This document shows positions 31,548 to 41,975 of a stretch of DNA of 64,000 bases, piece by piece (the first letter of the stretch is position 1; each line of letters begins with the position of its first letter). Source of the stretch: Theileria orientalis strain Shintoku (lineage: Eukaryota > Apicomplexa > Aconoidasida > Piroplasmida > Theileriidae). The translations under genes were made by a program, and so were the position numbers. Where the stretch lies: positions 364,001 to 428,000 of the forward strand of contig NC_025262.1 in the NCBI RefSeq assembly GCF_000740895.1, read 5' to 3'. The notes beneath the pieces were generated by a model. The model worked only from the letters and a program-made list of their open reading frames with translations. It was not told the origin of the DNA and ran no database searches.

Positions 31548-32638
31548 GTGAAAATGTATTTTACTTATGTTGTCAGGCCTGGAGAGGCTCCCGAGAGCCG
31601 AGGCCCACAGTTTGAGCCCTTTTGGGACTTTTTAATGAATTATAACTTGAGATTGGGATTTTTGGCACAGCTGGCTGCCTTTTTATTGTTGTTTCTCGGC
31701 ATTTTGACCGGAGGAAAGGACCCTTTGGCCCTCTTGTCGTTTTTAAGAGCTTCCCCAAAGAATTTCGGATCTGCTCCGTTCACTTTAACTTTGCTTTGTC
31801 ACGCCTTGTTTCTGGTTGGCACTCTCTTACTCATGGCCTTCATTCAAATGGGAGAGGATGATGCGAGCATTAAGCAGTGTAGAGGTTATAGAGCCGGAAC
31901 AAAGTTTCTGTTGCAGGCTACTTCATTTGGTATCTAATTATATGCTGATTCGCCTAATAGTTATTTGGTTAATTAGTTAATTACTTAGTTAGTTACTTGA
32001 CATCAGTAGTGCCAAGTTTCTTTATTTAAATCGCTATGAACTTGTGGTTCTCATTCCCTTGTTTAATTTTTAATTTTTACTTAGGTGCCGTTTCCTGGTG
32101 TCTATCCATGATAACCTTCTTGGGCGCCACCTACCATTTCGAATCTCAATGGCTTGACGAACAGATTGGCGATGGGTCCTCTTGGCTAATTTACTTCAGT
32201 TCTAGACTTCTTGACTCCTTCGCTCTGATTTTGTACGCTGGCGGCTGCTTCTTTTTGGAGACGTACCACTCTGAGGGTACCAATGAGTCCTGGGGGTGGC
32301 TCTGCGGCCTCTCTTTCCTGGCTGCCGGTGTTTTACAGATGGCTGCCTTAAACTTCTTGAACACTTCCGCTTACGTTGTTCTTGAGAGGCTCTACACTGT
32401 CGCTTTTGGGTTTGCTCTTTTTTTCAGCGCCATGTGGGCTCTTCTTTTCGAGCCTGTTTCTCATCGTTACGACGTTAAGTTAACTCAGTCTGCTCTGAGG
32501 AACGAGTACTACAAGTCGAGGAATGCTATGGCTTACTATGGTCCTGCTGTGTTGGATCAGAACGGCAATATTGACTTGGCGGCCGCCACTGAGCAGGTCC
32601 ACCAAGCTTTCAATCAGCCACCAGTAGAGGGTTAAACT
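31548..32638 (+). CDS. six-span membrane protein, GAPM-like candidate
   Basis: Two exons joined near 31,930-32,084 (ATSFG / AVSWCLSM, phase 1 donor GTATCT, acceptor ttacttag). The likely start is one of two ATGs near 31,548-31,554. About 325 residues with six hydrophobic spans (GFLAQLAAFLLLFLGIL, LTLLCHALFLVGTLLLMAFI, AVSWCLSMITFLGATY, LLDSFALILYAGGCFF, LSFLAAGVLQMAALNFL, VAFGFALFFSAMWALLF) and hydrophilic ends, without signal peptide. The size, six spans and acidic C-terminal tail fit the apicomplexan GAPM family of inner-membrane-complex proteins that link the pellicle to subpellicular microtubules. The family assignment rests on topology and recollection of style, so it is moderate. Confidence 0.7.
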
Positions 32639-32801
32639 ATAATCTATTACCTTATTTGTTTTACATTGAGTACTTTTAAGTGTATACTAAATATAACATT
32701 TAATTACAAGTTACTCCACTAATAACAGCGTTATTAGTATCAGTATCCATTACAACTACTGATTCAATACTAGTAATCATAAATCTGCGATTATATCTAA
32801 T

Positions 32802-35800
32802 CTAGTTTTTAAATTCAGATGGATTCGGCATTTTCGCCAGCCAGTCTGACGGCGACTCCTTAAACATTTCCATTATGACTTTGTAAAACTTCTCATATAT
32901 TTTATGGAATGAGTCGAAGACCTATGAATTATGTGTCATTTCAATGTCATTTTATATGGTTCCTATCAATTTTATCAACTAATACTATACTATCTACTAT
33001 TATTTTCTATTTTAGTTTCTAAGTGATACGTTTTTATTCACTAGTGTTGTTGTTGGACCGTACGGAAATGCTTGCATTACCAGATTCTTAATTAGGACGA
33101 TTCTTTCGTTGTAGTTTTCTATAAACTCCATACATATTGTTCTATATTCCAGTGCCTCAGTTGCCAGTGTGAGTGTCTTTTTCGGTGTTACATCCACCTC
33201 TTCATCCTCGTCTTCCTTCCGACTCATTAAATTTATCAAGTCCGACACAAACTCAGTTAACAAATAATTAGAGTAAAAAGCCAAATTTGAGTCCAACTCT
33301 AGCTTCATCCTATAAATTTCCATGTTACCCGTACATCAAGTGACACACAAACCAACTGGTACTAGCAACTATTACTATCATCTACCTTCATATGGTAACA
33401 CTATCAACCAATACCATCCAATACACACTAACTACCATCACAACTACTAGTAGCGTATGCTAATAATGCTATCTGTCAACCATACCATGCTGAATATGCT
33501 TCCAAATTAAATGTCTCGGTCGTGTAGTCCGCCGTGTTCGACACCCTGTCCAGCACCTCCACCAGCGGTGCTGTGTTGTTTATCACAAAGACTGCGTTCT
33601 TGTTCGGGTCCAGTCTTTTGGAGCACCTGTCTATCATGTCTCTTAACGCCTCCAGCAACTGCACCAGGTGACTGTTGAACCTGTTCGTGTACTCGTTGAT
33701 TCTCAGGATCACCATCAGTATGTGCGACGCGTTGACTACAAACGGTGCTGGCGTCCACGTGAAGATCGTCGTTATCTGCGGGTTCCTCGTCGCCTTCACT
33801 ATGAGCCCGTGCACTTCCTTCAGAATGTAGCTGCTTCTTTCGTACGCCAGCGTTTCCAGTTCGTACATTTCCGACTCGAAGAAGGTTATCTTCTTATGCA
33901 ACAGCGTCCTCCTATTAAACCTCAGCACTGAGTATATGAGTCCCAGCGCCACGAAGTCGAAACTTCCTCTGAAGTACGTCTTCATGTTAAATGATATCAC
34001 TTCAAAAACTTCACTGAACATTTCTTTCAGCATCGCCCTTTCTGGTCTGTTCACATTCGCTGTTGTAGTACTTGGCCCAGTGGTATTCGTAGTTGTAAAA
34101 CTTGCTGTAGTAGTATTCGTTGTTGCTGTCAATTCGCTGCCTTTTACATTATCACCATCGGCCGTATTTACCTCACCAGTGCTATTATCATCACTTGATC
34201 CACTCGTGTTTGTGTTGCCACTGCTGCTACCAACCGTACTACTACCACTATTACTATCATTGGCGTTGGTACTCGTACTACCGGTAGTACTACCATCCTG
34301 CACACTACCGCTACTTCCGAAGAACGACCTCAAAAACCCCAACTCCGTTGCGCACGTGTCCACCAGCAGCTTAAAGTACGACTTTACTATCAGCTCCTTT
34401 TTGATTGAACCTGGCTTCAAGCCTGTTGGCAGCATCGGCTGCGAGTTGAAATCGTCCAGTATTTTGTCTCTCCCGTCCAGGTCGTAGTAGCTGATCGTCT
34501 TATTCAATCTCTTCACCACTTCCGGCGTCCTCACCTTCAGTATGTACGACGTGTCTCTGCACCTCTCCTTCTCAAAGCAGCTTTCCAGCGAATTCAAATA
34601 GTTTTCGAACAGGTGCGAGTACGTCTTCTTCATCGTGTACACGTATAACTTCCTACACATAAACGTTTTATCTAACATCGCTATTATATCTATGTAGCGA
34701 TACATGTCTGTTAACTAAACGTACTTCAGGTCATTCGTGTAGTCTGGGAAGTTCGTCAGGTACTTGTAGAGCGGCCTGTAGCTACTGAACCTCGTCATTT
34801 GCATCAGCTGTATGTTCACCTTCGGCACTGCCAGGTTACTTATCTCCATCGACAGGAAGTCGAATATTCTTCTGATCAACACCAGTTCCAGCTTCTTTAT
34901 TTGTATTTTTGTGAACTCCTATATCAATCATAGTCAGTTTCATTTTACACATCATTCACTAATACTCTTATCTTAACCATTGTTAGTTACTAGCAATATT
35001 CCTAATTTCCACTTACCACTGCTGGATACTCCTTATCTCTGTATTTTGTCTTTATTCTTTCCACTTTCTTTTCAAACTCCTCCACCAATCCTACGTATTC
35101 TTCGTTTATTGCGTCTCCGCACAGCGACCTTATCATTGCTGGCGTTATTATTACATCCTTTACAAACTCCTGCAGCTTCTCCACCAACTTCTTCCTATTT
35201 TCCAGTCCGTGCGATATATCCTTCGATTCGTCGTGCAACTTCTTTATGTTCGTACACGATACTTCCAACATCTTATACTGGTTCGATAACGCCCTTTCTA
35301 TCAGCTCCAGTGTCGAATTTGAGTGGTTCAGGTCTATTGAGAACTCCGACAGCTCCTTTTCGTGCTTCAGCAGTGTGCTTATTACCTCATTCTCCAGTTT
35401 ATATCTTTTATTGTTACACAATAACGACAATTTATTATAGAAACTCGCGTGATCGTTGATAGTGCTGGAGCCATTCAGTGTGTTAACATTAGATATGGTC
35501 TCAGATGTCACATGTTTTCCGTGTAAATTTGATAGTGACTGATCATTTAATGTCTCTTCTAAGTGCGATACTGGTAAATTCCCATTAGAATCATCCGATT
35601 TAGATCGATGGTTTGATAAGTCTGTGTGCGATAGTGTAGTTGTATTTTCAGAGTTTGCGAACAGTGAGCTCAAATTCCTGTTAAATGATGGATGCAAGTT
35701 CCTTATAGTATTTGAAACGGTTAAAGAATCCAAATAACCTTTCAAATCATCACATAATGAATCGAGTCCTTCATTAAAAAAGTCCAACTGGTTTTTTGAC

Positions 35801-35907
35801 TGATGATTATTAACCAAATTGTTGTTATTTAGTCCAGATACACCATTTCCTGGTTGATTTGGCATCAAAAAATCATTTATATGTAGATGACTATCAACCA
35901 TCATCAA
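32802..35907 (-). CDS. VPS52: vacuolar protein sorting-associated protein 52 (GARP/EARP complex)
   Basis: Five exons. Exon 1 (35907-35017) has a long low-complexity N-terminus, then coiled coil and the Vps52 signature HDESKDISHGLENRKKLVEKL ... ITPAMI. Exon 2 (from 34918) gives KIQIKKLELVLIRRIFDFLS ... YRPLYKYLTNFPDYTNDLKY. Exon 3 continues YVYTMKKTYSHLFENYL and ends with AVFVINNTAPLVEVLDRV, matching the C-terminal helical region of Vps52. Exon 4 (33,323 to about 33,016) and the last exon (FDSFHKIYEKFYK ... PNPSEFKN, stop 32802) finish it. A Ser/Thr/Asn-rich insert of about 95 residues (34,050-34,320) is a local low-complexity expansion. Vps52 helps tether endosome-derived vesicles at the trans-Golgi network. 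Confidence 0.88.
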
Positions 35908-36157
35908 TATGGGCTAATTATACCTTTCAGCCCAAACAACCGTCCATTAACTATAAATATATATATAAATAACCTTTAAAATCAAGAAAAAATCTCCAAA
36001 TAATTTCTAGAATATTGTTTAAACACCCAACATATAACTTATGTGTCGGTGGAATCTGGGTGGTCAGTCGAACAATATATACAGTCACACACGTGTAACT
36101 ATTTGTGATTATAATATATAACACATAGTGTGCAGGCCGATATTATTAAAATTTTGT

Positions 36158-36679
36158 TTAAATAGGAATATCTAACGTGGCTTTCACCAACTGTTCAACC
36201 AATTTCGGTTTCAATTCCTTTAATTTTATGTTACAATCATCGACAAAAGTTTGTGATCTCAATTCTAACAGTAAAGAGCGAGGGTCTTCCAATGCAGACT
36301 CCTATAATTACAATTTTAGTGACAAAAATTGAGGTATATAAGAGGTAGAAGTATAGAGTCTAAAACTGATTTTATATGGCTAAATTTAATATATAATTGT
36401 TTACATTGTTGTATTCTTCCATTAGTTGTTTCTGTTCGTTTTGTCTGAACACCTCTAGATCCTTGTCGGCAGCTGCCATTGCTTCATTCAACAGCTTTAC
36501 ACGGTCTATAAAATAAAATCAAGATGTCAAAAGGAATAAAATATCAAATGATTGTTAAAAGAAAAAAATATGGTGGAAATTGGCTTACTTTCCTTCGCTC
36601 TTCTAACTATCGACTCGGCTTCCTCTTCAGCCTTCAAAAGCTGTTGAATTAAGGCATTTGACCCAGAACTATTATTCAT
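36158..36679 (-). CDS. VMA10: V-type proton ATPase subunit G
   Basis: Three exons. Exon 1 starts MNNSSGSNALIQQLLKAEEEAESIVRRARK, the typical subunit G N-terminus (LL-AEEEA--IV--AR). Exon 2 continues RVKLLNEAMAAADKDLEVFRQNEQKQLMEEYN and exon 3 ends KLVEQLVKATLDIPI at 36158. Total about 120 residues of long helix, the normal length. Subunit G pairs with subunit E to form the peripheral stalk of the V1 sector that holds the catalytic hexamer against rotation. It lies head-to-head with NAA40, the two starts being about 260 bases apart. Confidence 0.93.
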
Positions 36680-36941
36680 TTGATTAAAAAATTAGTTTAA
36701 CATTTATTTTGGCATTGAAATAGGTGAATTGATTGTACCTGCTTTGTTTTTTTCGAGAATGTGGCAGGTGATAGATGACGAGTTCAGTACCCAACAAGTG
36801 ATTGGAGTAGTTTGAGACTATTTATTGAACACATTCTCTTTTTATATTTAATTTTTGTTTATGTTCTATGAATCATTTTTAGATACGTAGAATATATATT
36901 TGTAACGTTTATACATGTCTATGATGGTTATTTAAACCATA

Positions 36942-38400
36942 ATGAACATGGATAAATGTGATGTTGAATGGATAAAAAAATGGAAACCCTACGAGCAGGC
37001 TTTTGAACTGACCTCAAAGTTATTATTCAAGATCAACGGATTCTCAAGAAGCAACCACTTGAAACCATCGCCTAACACACCACTGTACAAGTATAGACAT
37101 GTTATTGAGAATTTGAAGATCCCTTTGAAGCTCCGGCTTTTTAAGGGTAACACCACCTCGCCGGAGCTGATGAACCACCTGTTTGACTTGATGAAAACGA
37201 ACATGAAGGTGCTTTACGACGAGACTAATTTTTATGGTGGTTGGGACGACCGGAAGAAGCTGGCTGAGATGAAATACTATAAGACACACATCATAGCCCT
37301 TTTCAACTGTACGTCGTTATCTGCTGTTCTAGTTACTTTGCACTTTACTGGTCCCCAGTCTCACCTCAGACCTTCCTACTTTGTTATTTACCTATGCCTC
37401 TTTAGTTATTTTTTGACGACTTCGAGTGGCTTCTCCTATTTAGTTACTTTATTTCAGATACTCAGTTGCTAAGCTACTTACTTTTTTACTTATCACATGT
37501 CCTACCCTTCTACTTAGTTGTGCACACCTAGTTTCTTACTGCTGCTTTTATCTATTGTCAACAAATGCTATACTTATCCTAATTTTACCAGTCGTAGATA
37601 GGGGACCATGGATATTTATTGTTAGACCTTCAACGTAGTTAATTCTTAGTCATCGATGTTGTAGATAATTCTTTAATTGGATTCACTAGTTACCGTTTTA
37701 TTGTGATGAGAGAGTGTCAGGACCCTACTCCTGCTCTTTACATCTACGAGTTGCAAATAAAGGTATTTCTTTAGCCATTAACTTTTTATCTACAGCCCTA
37801 TCTTATACTTATTTATAATTATTTATACTTAATTATATTTATCTTACATCTATTTTGTACCTATCTTATACTTATTTATAATTATTTATACTTAATTATA
37901 TTTATCTTACATCTATTTTGTACCTATCTTATACTTATTTATAATTATTTATACTTAATTATATTTATCTTACATCTATTTTATATCTATATTATGCATA
38001 TCTCATACCTATTTTGTAGCCATCTCATACCTATTTTATACCTATTTTATACCTATGTCTCCATCTAATATTCATTTATACACTCAGTTACCCTTTCCTT
38101 CAACGTTTATGTTACTCATTTTTCCATTCACTTTGTCTTACTCATTTTAAGTTTCACATTTCCCTGTTTCAACTAACTATTTTTTAGGAATCATACAGGA
38201 ACAATGGTCTTGGGAAGTTTTTAATTTCTGTACTGGAACTCGTTGCACTTTCAGTGAACTGCAAGAAGCTGATGTGCACTGTGCTGAAATCGAACGAGAG
38301 AGCCGTTTCATTTTACATGAACAAGTGCGACTTCGTCGTCGATGAAAGCGACCCCGATACCGAGTACAAGGTTCTAAAACTTGAACTGAAACAGTTGTAG
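36942..38400 (+). CDS. NAA40: N-alpha-acetyltransferase 40 (NatD, histone H4/H2A)
   Basis: Three exons. Exon 1 (36942 to about 37,310) starts MNMDKCDVEWIKKWKPYEQ and ends MKYYKTHIIALFN. Exon 2 (about 37,652-37,760) encodes FIDVVDNSLIGFTSYRF ... PALYIYELQIK. Exon 3 (from 38,188) encodes ESYRNNGLGKFLISVLE, the acetyl-CoA loop R-x-x-G-x-G, then LTVLKSNERAVSFYMNKCDF-type sequence and stops at 38398-38400. The Y-YELQI - R-x-G-G-KFL - V-N-A-FY order is characteristic of Naa40, which acetylates the N-termini of histones H4 and H2A. The second intron is unusually long (about 430 nt) and carries a tandem repeat. Confidence 0.92.
37799..37985 (+). repeat. 63-bp tandem repeat, three copies, in an NAA40 intron
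   Basis: Three nearly identical 63-bp units begin at 37799, 37862 and 37925, each starting TATCTTATACTTATTTATAA and ending CATCTATTTTGTACC; the third diverges in its last ten bases. The array is followed by further degenerate TACCTATTTTA units to about 38,060. It is AT-rich, noncoding and lies entirely inside the second intron of NAA40. Confidence 0.92.
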
Positions 38401-38652
38401 CATTAAAAACTTAAATGTTGTTAGTTGCCAGGACTCGTACATACTTAGTTAGTTTGTATGCGTCCCTCAATTGTTTACCAATCCCTTGCCCAATGCAACC
38501 GATCATAAAACTAACCCCGGATAAATGTTCTTATATATCCGCGTCTACACGTTATCCACTTACTTTCCTACCCTCACACATCTACGCACCTATATCATAA
38601 CCTTTCATTGCTTAACTGTTAACTATTTGTGTACTTTCACAAGAATATAAGA

Positions 38653-39523
38653 TTATATGATTCCTATCTTATTTGCTACGTCTAAAGCGTCCTGGTCTGC
38701 CGATAGTCTAACAAACGCCTTCTTCTGTCCGTCTGGCCTACATTGATCATTATAATTAATCAAACGGATAACAGGTTATAGCGCAACGACCTAGTTGCTG
38801 TTACTACATACTCAAGGCGGTAGCAACTATAGTGGCATTGGTAATAAAATAGCGATAGTAATGCTATAAACAGGGACTATCAGTAGTAATACTACTTATA
38901 ATATCAGCAGGCAATACTGCTATCACTTTTGACCGGTATGTTATTAGGCCAATCTCCTCTTACCTGATCAGCGTGTTAACGTGTACTGGTGTTATGTCGT
39001 AGAGCTGCGAGACCGCCTTTGCTATCTTCTTCCTGTCTGCGCGCGGATCCACTATGAATACCAGCGTATTGAGCTCCTCAATCATCTTCATCGCGCTTTC
39101 GGTGGTCAGCGGGTACCTGACTATTGCGAACTTGTCCAACTTCTTCGTAAACGCTGTCTTTACCTTCTTCTGGTACTTAGGTGACCTCTTCAGGGAGAGG
39201 GTGCGTTTTCTAAAAGCAATCCATTAAAAATTGCAACATCGGTATGTTTAATCGCAGCTATCACTTTTTTGGCATATTTTTTATCATTACTTGCGACATA
39301 TACATGTCGGAAGTGATAAATAGTCAGTGTTGAGTGTATACTAATTTTTAGGGGCGACTTACCTGAAAAAATGGGTATTTCTTCTGACCTTGACCTTCTT
39401 CAATGTGGTTGATTTCTTCACGCTTCTGGAAGCCACCCTAGCCTTCTTGGTCTTCTCAGACGCAGCGCCTAGATGGATAATATACTCATTTTCTGACTTA
39501 CCGTCGGTTGCCTTTGAAGTCAT
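38653..39523 (-). CDS. RPL23A: 60S ribosomal protein uL23 (L23a)
   Basis: Four exons in consistent phase. Exon 1 (39523 to about 39,502) encodes MTSKATD; exon 2 is basic ([19 protein letters not shown] ... RRNTHFF); exon 3 starts [16 protein letters not shown] and contains [27 protein letters not shown] and [13 protein letters not shown]; exon 4 gives [27 protein letters not shown], stop 38653. These are the standard uL23 blocks; length (about 155 residues) is normal. uL23 lies at the peptide exit tunnel and docks the signal recognition particle. The intron after the seventh codon is a common arrangement in ribosomal genes of this phylum. Confidence 0.97.
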
Positions 39524-40068
39524 TTTTAAAGTTTATAGTGTCCAGATATTATTTTATTAATTTGCTTTTGAGGCTTTACTACTGTTTTGTTGATTATTAA
39601 TTTGTTATTAGCAATCAACTCTGTATCAAATTAGCACGGTAGGACCCAACCCACTTCTTTACTGTTAAAATGGTGGAGAAAAATACCAAGTTACTAACCT
39701 ATTATATGACACCTTTTAACACTTTAAGGTCTAATGTTTTAATATAATAATCTACTCTTAATAATTTGTAGAATCTTTCTAATGTTTGAGTGGGGCATTC
39801 TTGAGTCACCTGATTTACACATTAATTTACATTATACTCAACCGTGTTAAACACATTTACATTAAATCTTCACTATTTTATCCACTCTATCCACTTGATG
39901 TTTATTTGATTTTATTCTTTGTTTTTAGACTCCATATTGCTTCCCCTGTTAATAACTACACATCCAATCTCATCATTATCTAATTAAATACCACAAATTT
40001 ACACAGTTTCTTATTATATATGCAGATCGTGGTTGTTTAATTGCATATTCTTTTTAATATAATTTAAA
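39524..40068. other. intergenic, no gene seen
   Basis: About 545 AT-rich bases between uL23 and PAF1 (both minus strand). It should hold the uL23 promoter and the 3' UTR of PAF1. The plus-strand frame at 39786-39983 is hydrophobic AT-driven sequence and was rejected. Confidence 0.45.
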
Positions 40069-41723
40069 TTAGGGCGTTACGTATGCTATTCTTATGTCTG
40101 GCCTCTTGGTCACTCCCGCCTTGCTGAAGACCAGTTTTTGCCCTCTGATCGGCACTAGTTCCATCAAATTTTCGCTTTCGTCATCCGAGTCCTCTTCCTC
40201 CTTCACCTTCCCTTTCTTCTCCTTCTTTGTGTGCGCCCTGCCTCCGTTTGTGCTCCCCGGCTCCTCCGCCTTCAATCTTTCCGACACTTCCTTTGGGAGT
40301 GTTAGGAGGAAGTAATTTTCAGTTCCGGACGATTTTGACACCTTCTAAACTCCTTTTCTCTGTTCGTGTGCTTACCTGTGACGTGTATTGTCTTATGAAC
40401 TTGAATAGGTTCCCGTCCTGCTCCTGCTCCGGACTCGGGGACTCTAGGCCCCCCTTCTGCTGATCATCATCCCGCGTCAAGTCTTGGTCCTTGGCATCGT
40501 CGTCTTCCTCTTCGAAGAGGTCGTCGATTCCCTCTTCCTCGTTATCTTCAGGCTCTTCCTTCTTAACCCTCTTCGCGTTGTAGTCGCCGGCGCTCTTTGA
40601 CTCTTCTGCTTTACTCGGTGCTACTGGTGAGCTATCATCCGTGTCGTACTGCTTATAGTACTCAAAGTAGCGCTGCGTCTGCGTCTCCTTCGCCAGTCGA
40701 ATCACTCCGTCCACTTCCAACTTTGAATTTGGGTCTGATTTTACCGATACTCCGTCGATTCCAACTTGTATGTACTTGTTGTTCCACAGTTTAGAGTTTG
40801 GAACAATGTTGTATACCTATAAATTGTTTGTTATCATACAATCAATCACTGACTTTATCTACTTGTACTTATTTTTAACGCACCTTCGCCCTTTTGAGGT
40901 ACCTATTAGTTGGATGAACCAGTTCTTCTGGGTTTACAAACGTCTTTTCTAGCTCCGATATATACACATCTATTCTTTCTTCTATGCTCATGCTTTCCCA
41001 GTCCTTTTGCGATCCTGGCGTTGTAACTTGCGTGACTGAGGTTAGTGAATCATCGCTCGTCTGCAACCCTCTGCTTTTTTGTGGGCTTACTGCCTCCGGG
41101 TCCTGCTGCGAGTCTACTGTGAGTGGCGTTGAGTGTTTGCTAGACTCTGTGCTTTGTTTGAGCGACGATCTGCTCTCCAGGTCTCTGTACAGTTTCATTC
41201 TCCCGTGGCTCGACAGTCCTCCATCCACGTTCGATGACATAAGGCTTTGCATATAATTCGGCAGCGACTCCTTGGATTTGTTCACCAGGTTTCCCATCTT
41301 AACACTTTCAAAGTACTTTACTAAATCCCCTATTTCCTTCTTTACGTTTTCGTATATGCTATTCTCCGAATTGACTTCGTCGTACGGGCTGTCCAACACA
41401 TTCGACTCCAGGTAGCTCATCAAATCTTCATTTTCCACTCCGCATCCTGTGAAGCTCGTCCCCTGCAACATAGCGTCCGAAATTCCGCAATTAAAGTCCG
41501 TAAAATTTGACAGTCGTTCTGAAAACTCCAGAGACGTCAATTTATACTTTACTATCTCGTCGTTTATCTCGTAATCTACAAATTTTGGATCAACTGGTGG
41601 AGGAAGGACTGACGCGTCGAATTCGAGTTGTCCTATGAGTGGAGACTTCATATTCAGATAGGAGCTGAGATAGCTATCTATATCGTCCTTTTTTGAGGAC
41701 GATATTTCTTTATTTTTTGACAT
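40069..41723 (-). CDS. PAF1: RNA polymerase II-associated factor PAF1
   Basis: Three exons or more: 41723 to about 40,885, about 40,815 to about 40,377, and about 40,345 to 40,069. The N-terminus has the PAF1 pattern VLPPPVDPKFVDYEI ... YKLTSLE. Next come IDVYISELEKTF, NRYLKRAKVR and an acidic, Lys/Glu-rich segment, and the C-terminal part has ENYFLLTLP ... LVPIRGQKLVFSK followed by RPDIRIAYVTP. These match the order in PAF1 (P-D-PKF--Y ... TSLE; ENYFF; VRLSKRR). Paf1 complex promotes elongation and co-transcriptional histone marks. An acceptor-like ttttag lies four bases before the ATG, so a 5' UTR intron is likely. Confidence 0.88.
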
Positions 41724-41975
41724 TGCCTAAAAATGGTTTGGAATCCTACACAATTTAGAGTTTTTGGAGATCAGGACATGTGGCACTTTAAAAACCACTT
41801 TTAATGAATAATAAAGATTGGTTTATTAGTTAAAAATTATATAAAGCAAATTTGTTACGATATATGTAGTTGTGCTTGGTTAATTCTTGATTATGAGGGA
41901 AGATTCCAACAGTGTTGACATCATAAATTAACATGTATTTATAATTGATTGTGTAAGGCTGTTATGCAGTAAACA

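Noticed and set aside
39786..39983. Plus-strand 65-codon frame between uL23 and PAF1
   Set aside because: Hydrophobic, AT-driven sequence without splice context; in an intergenic gap.
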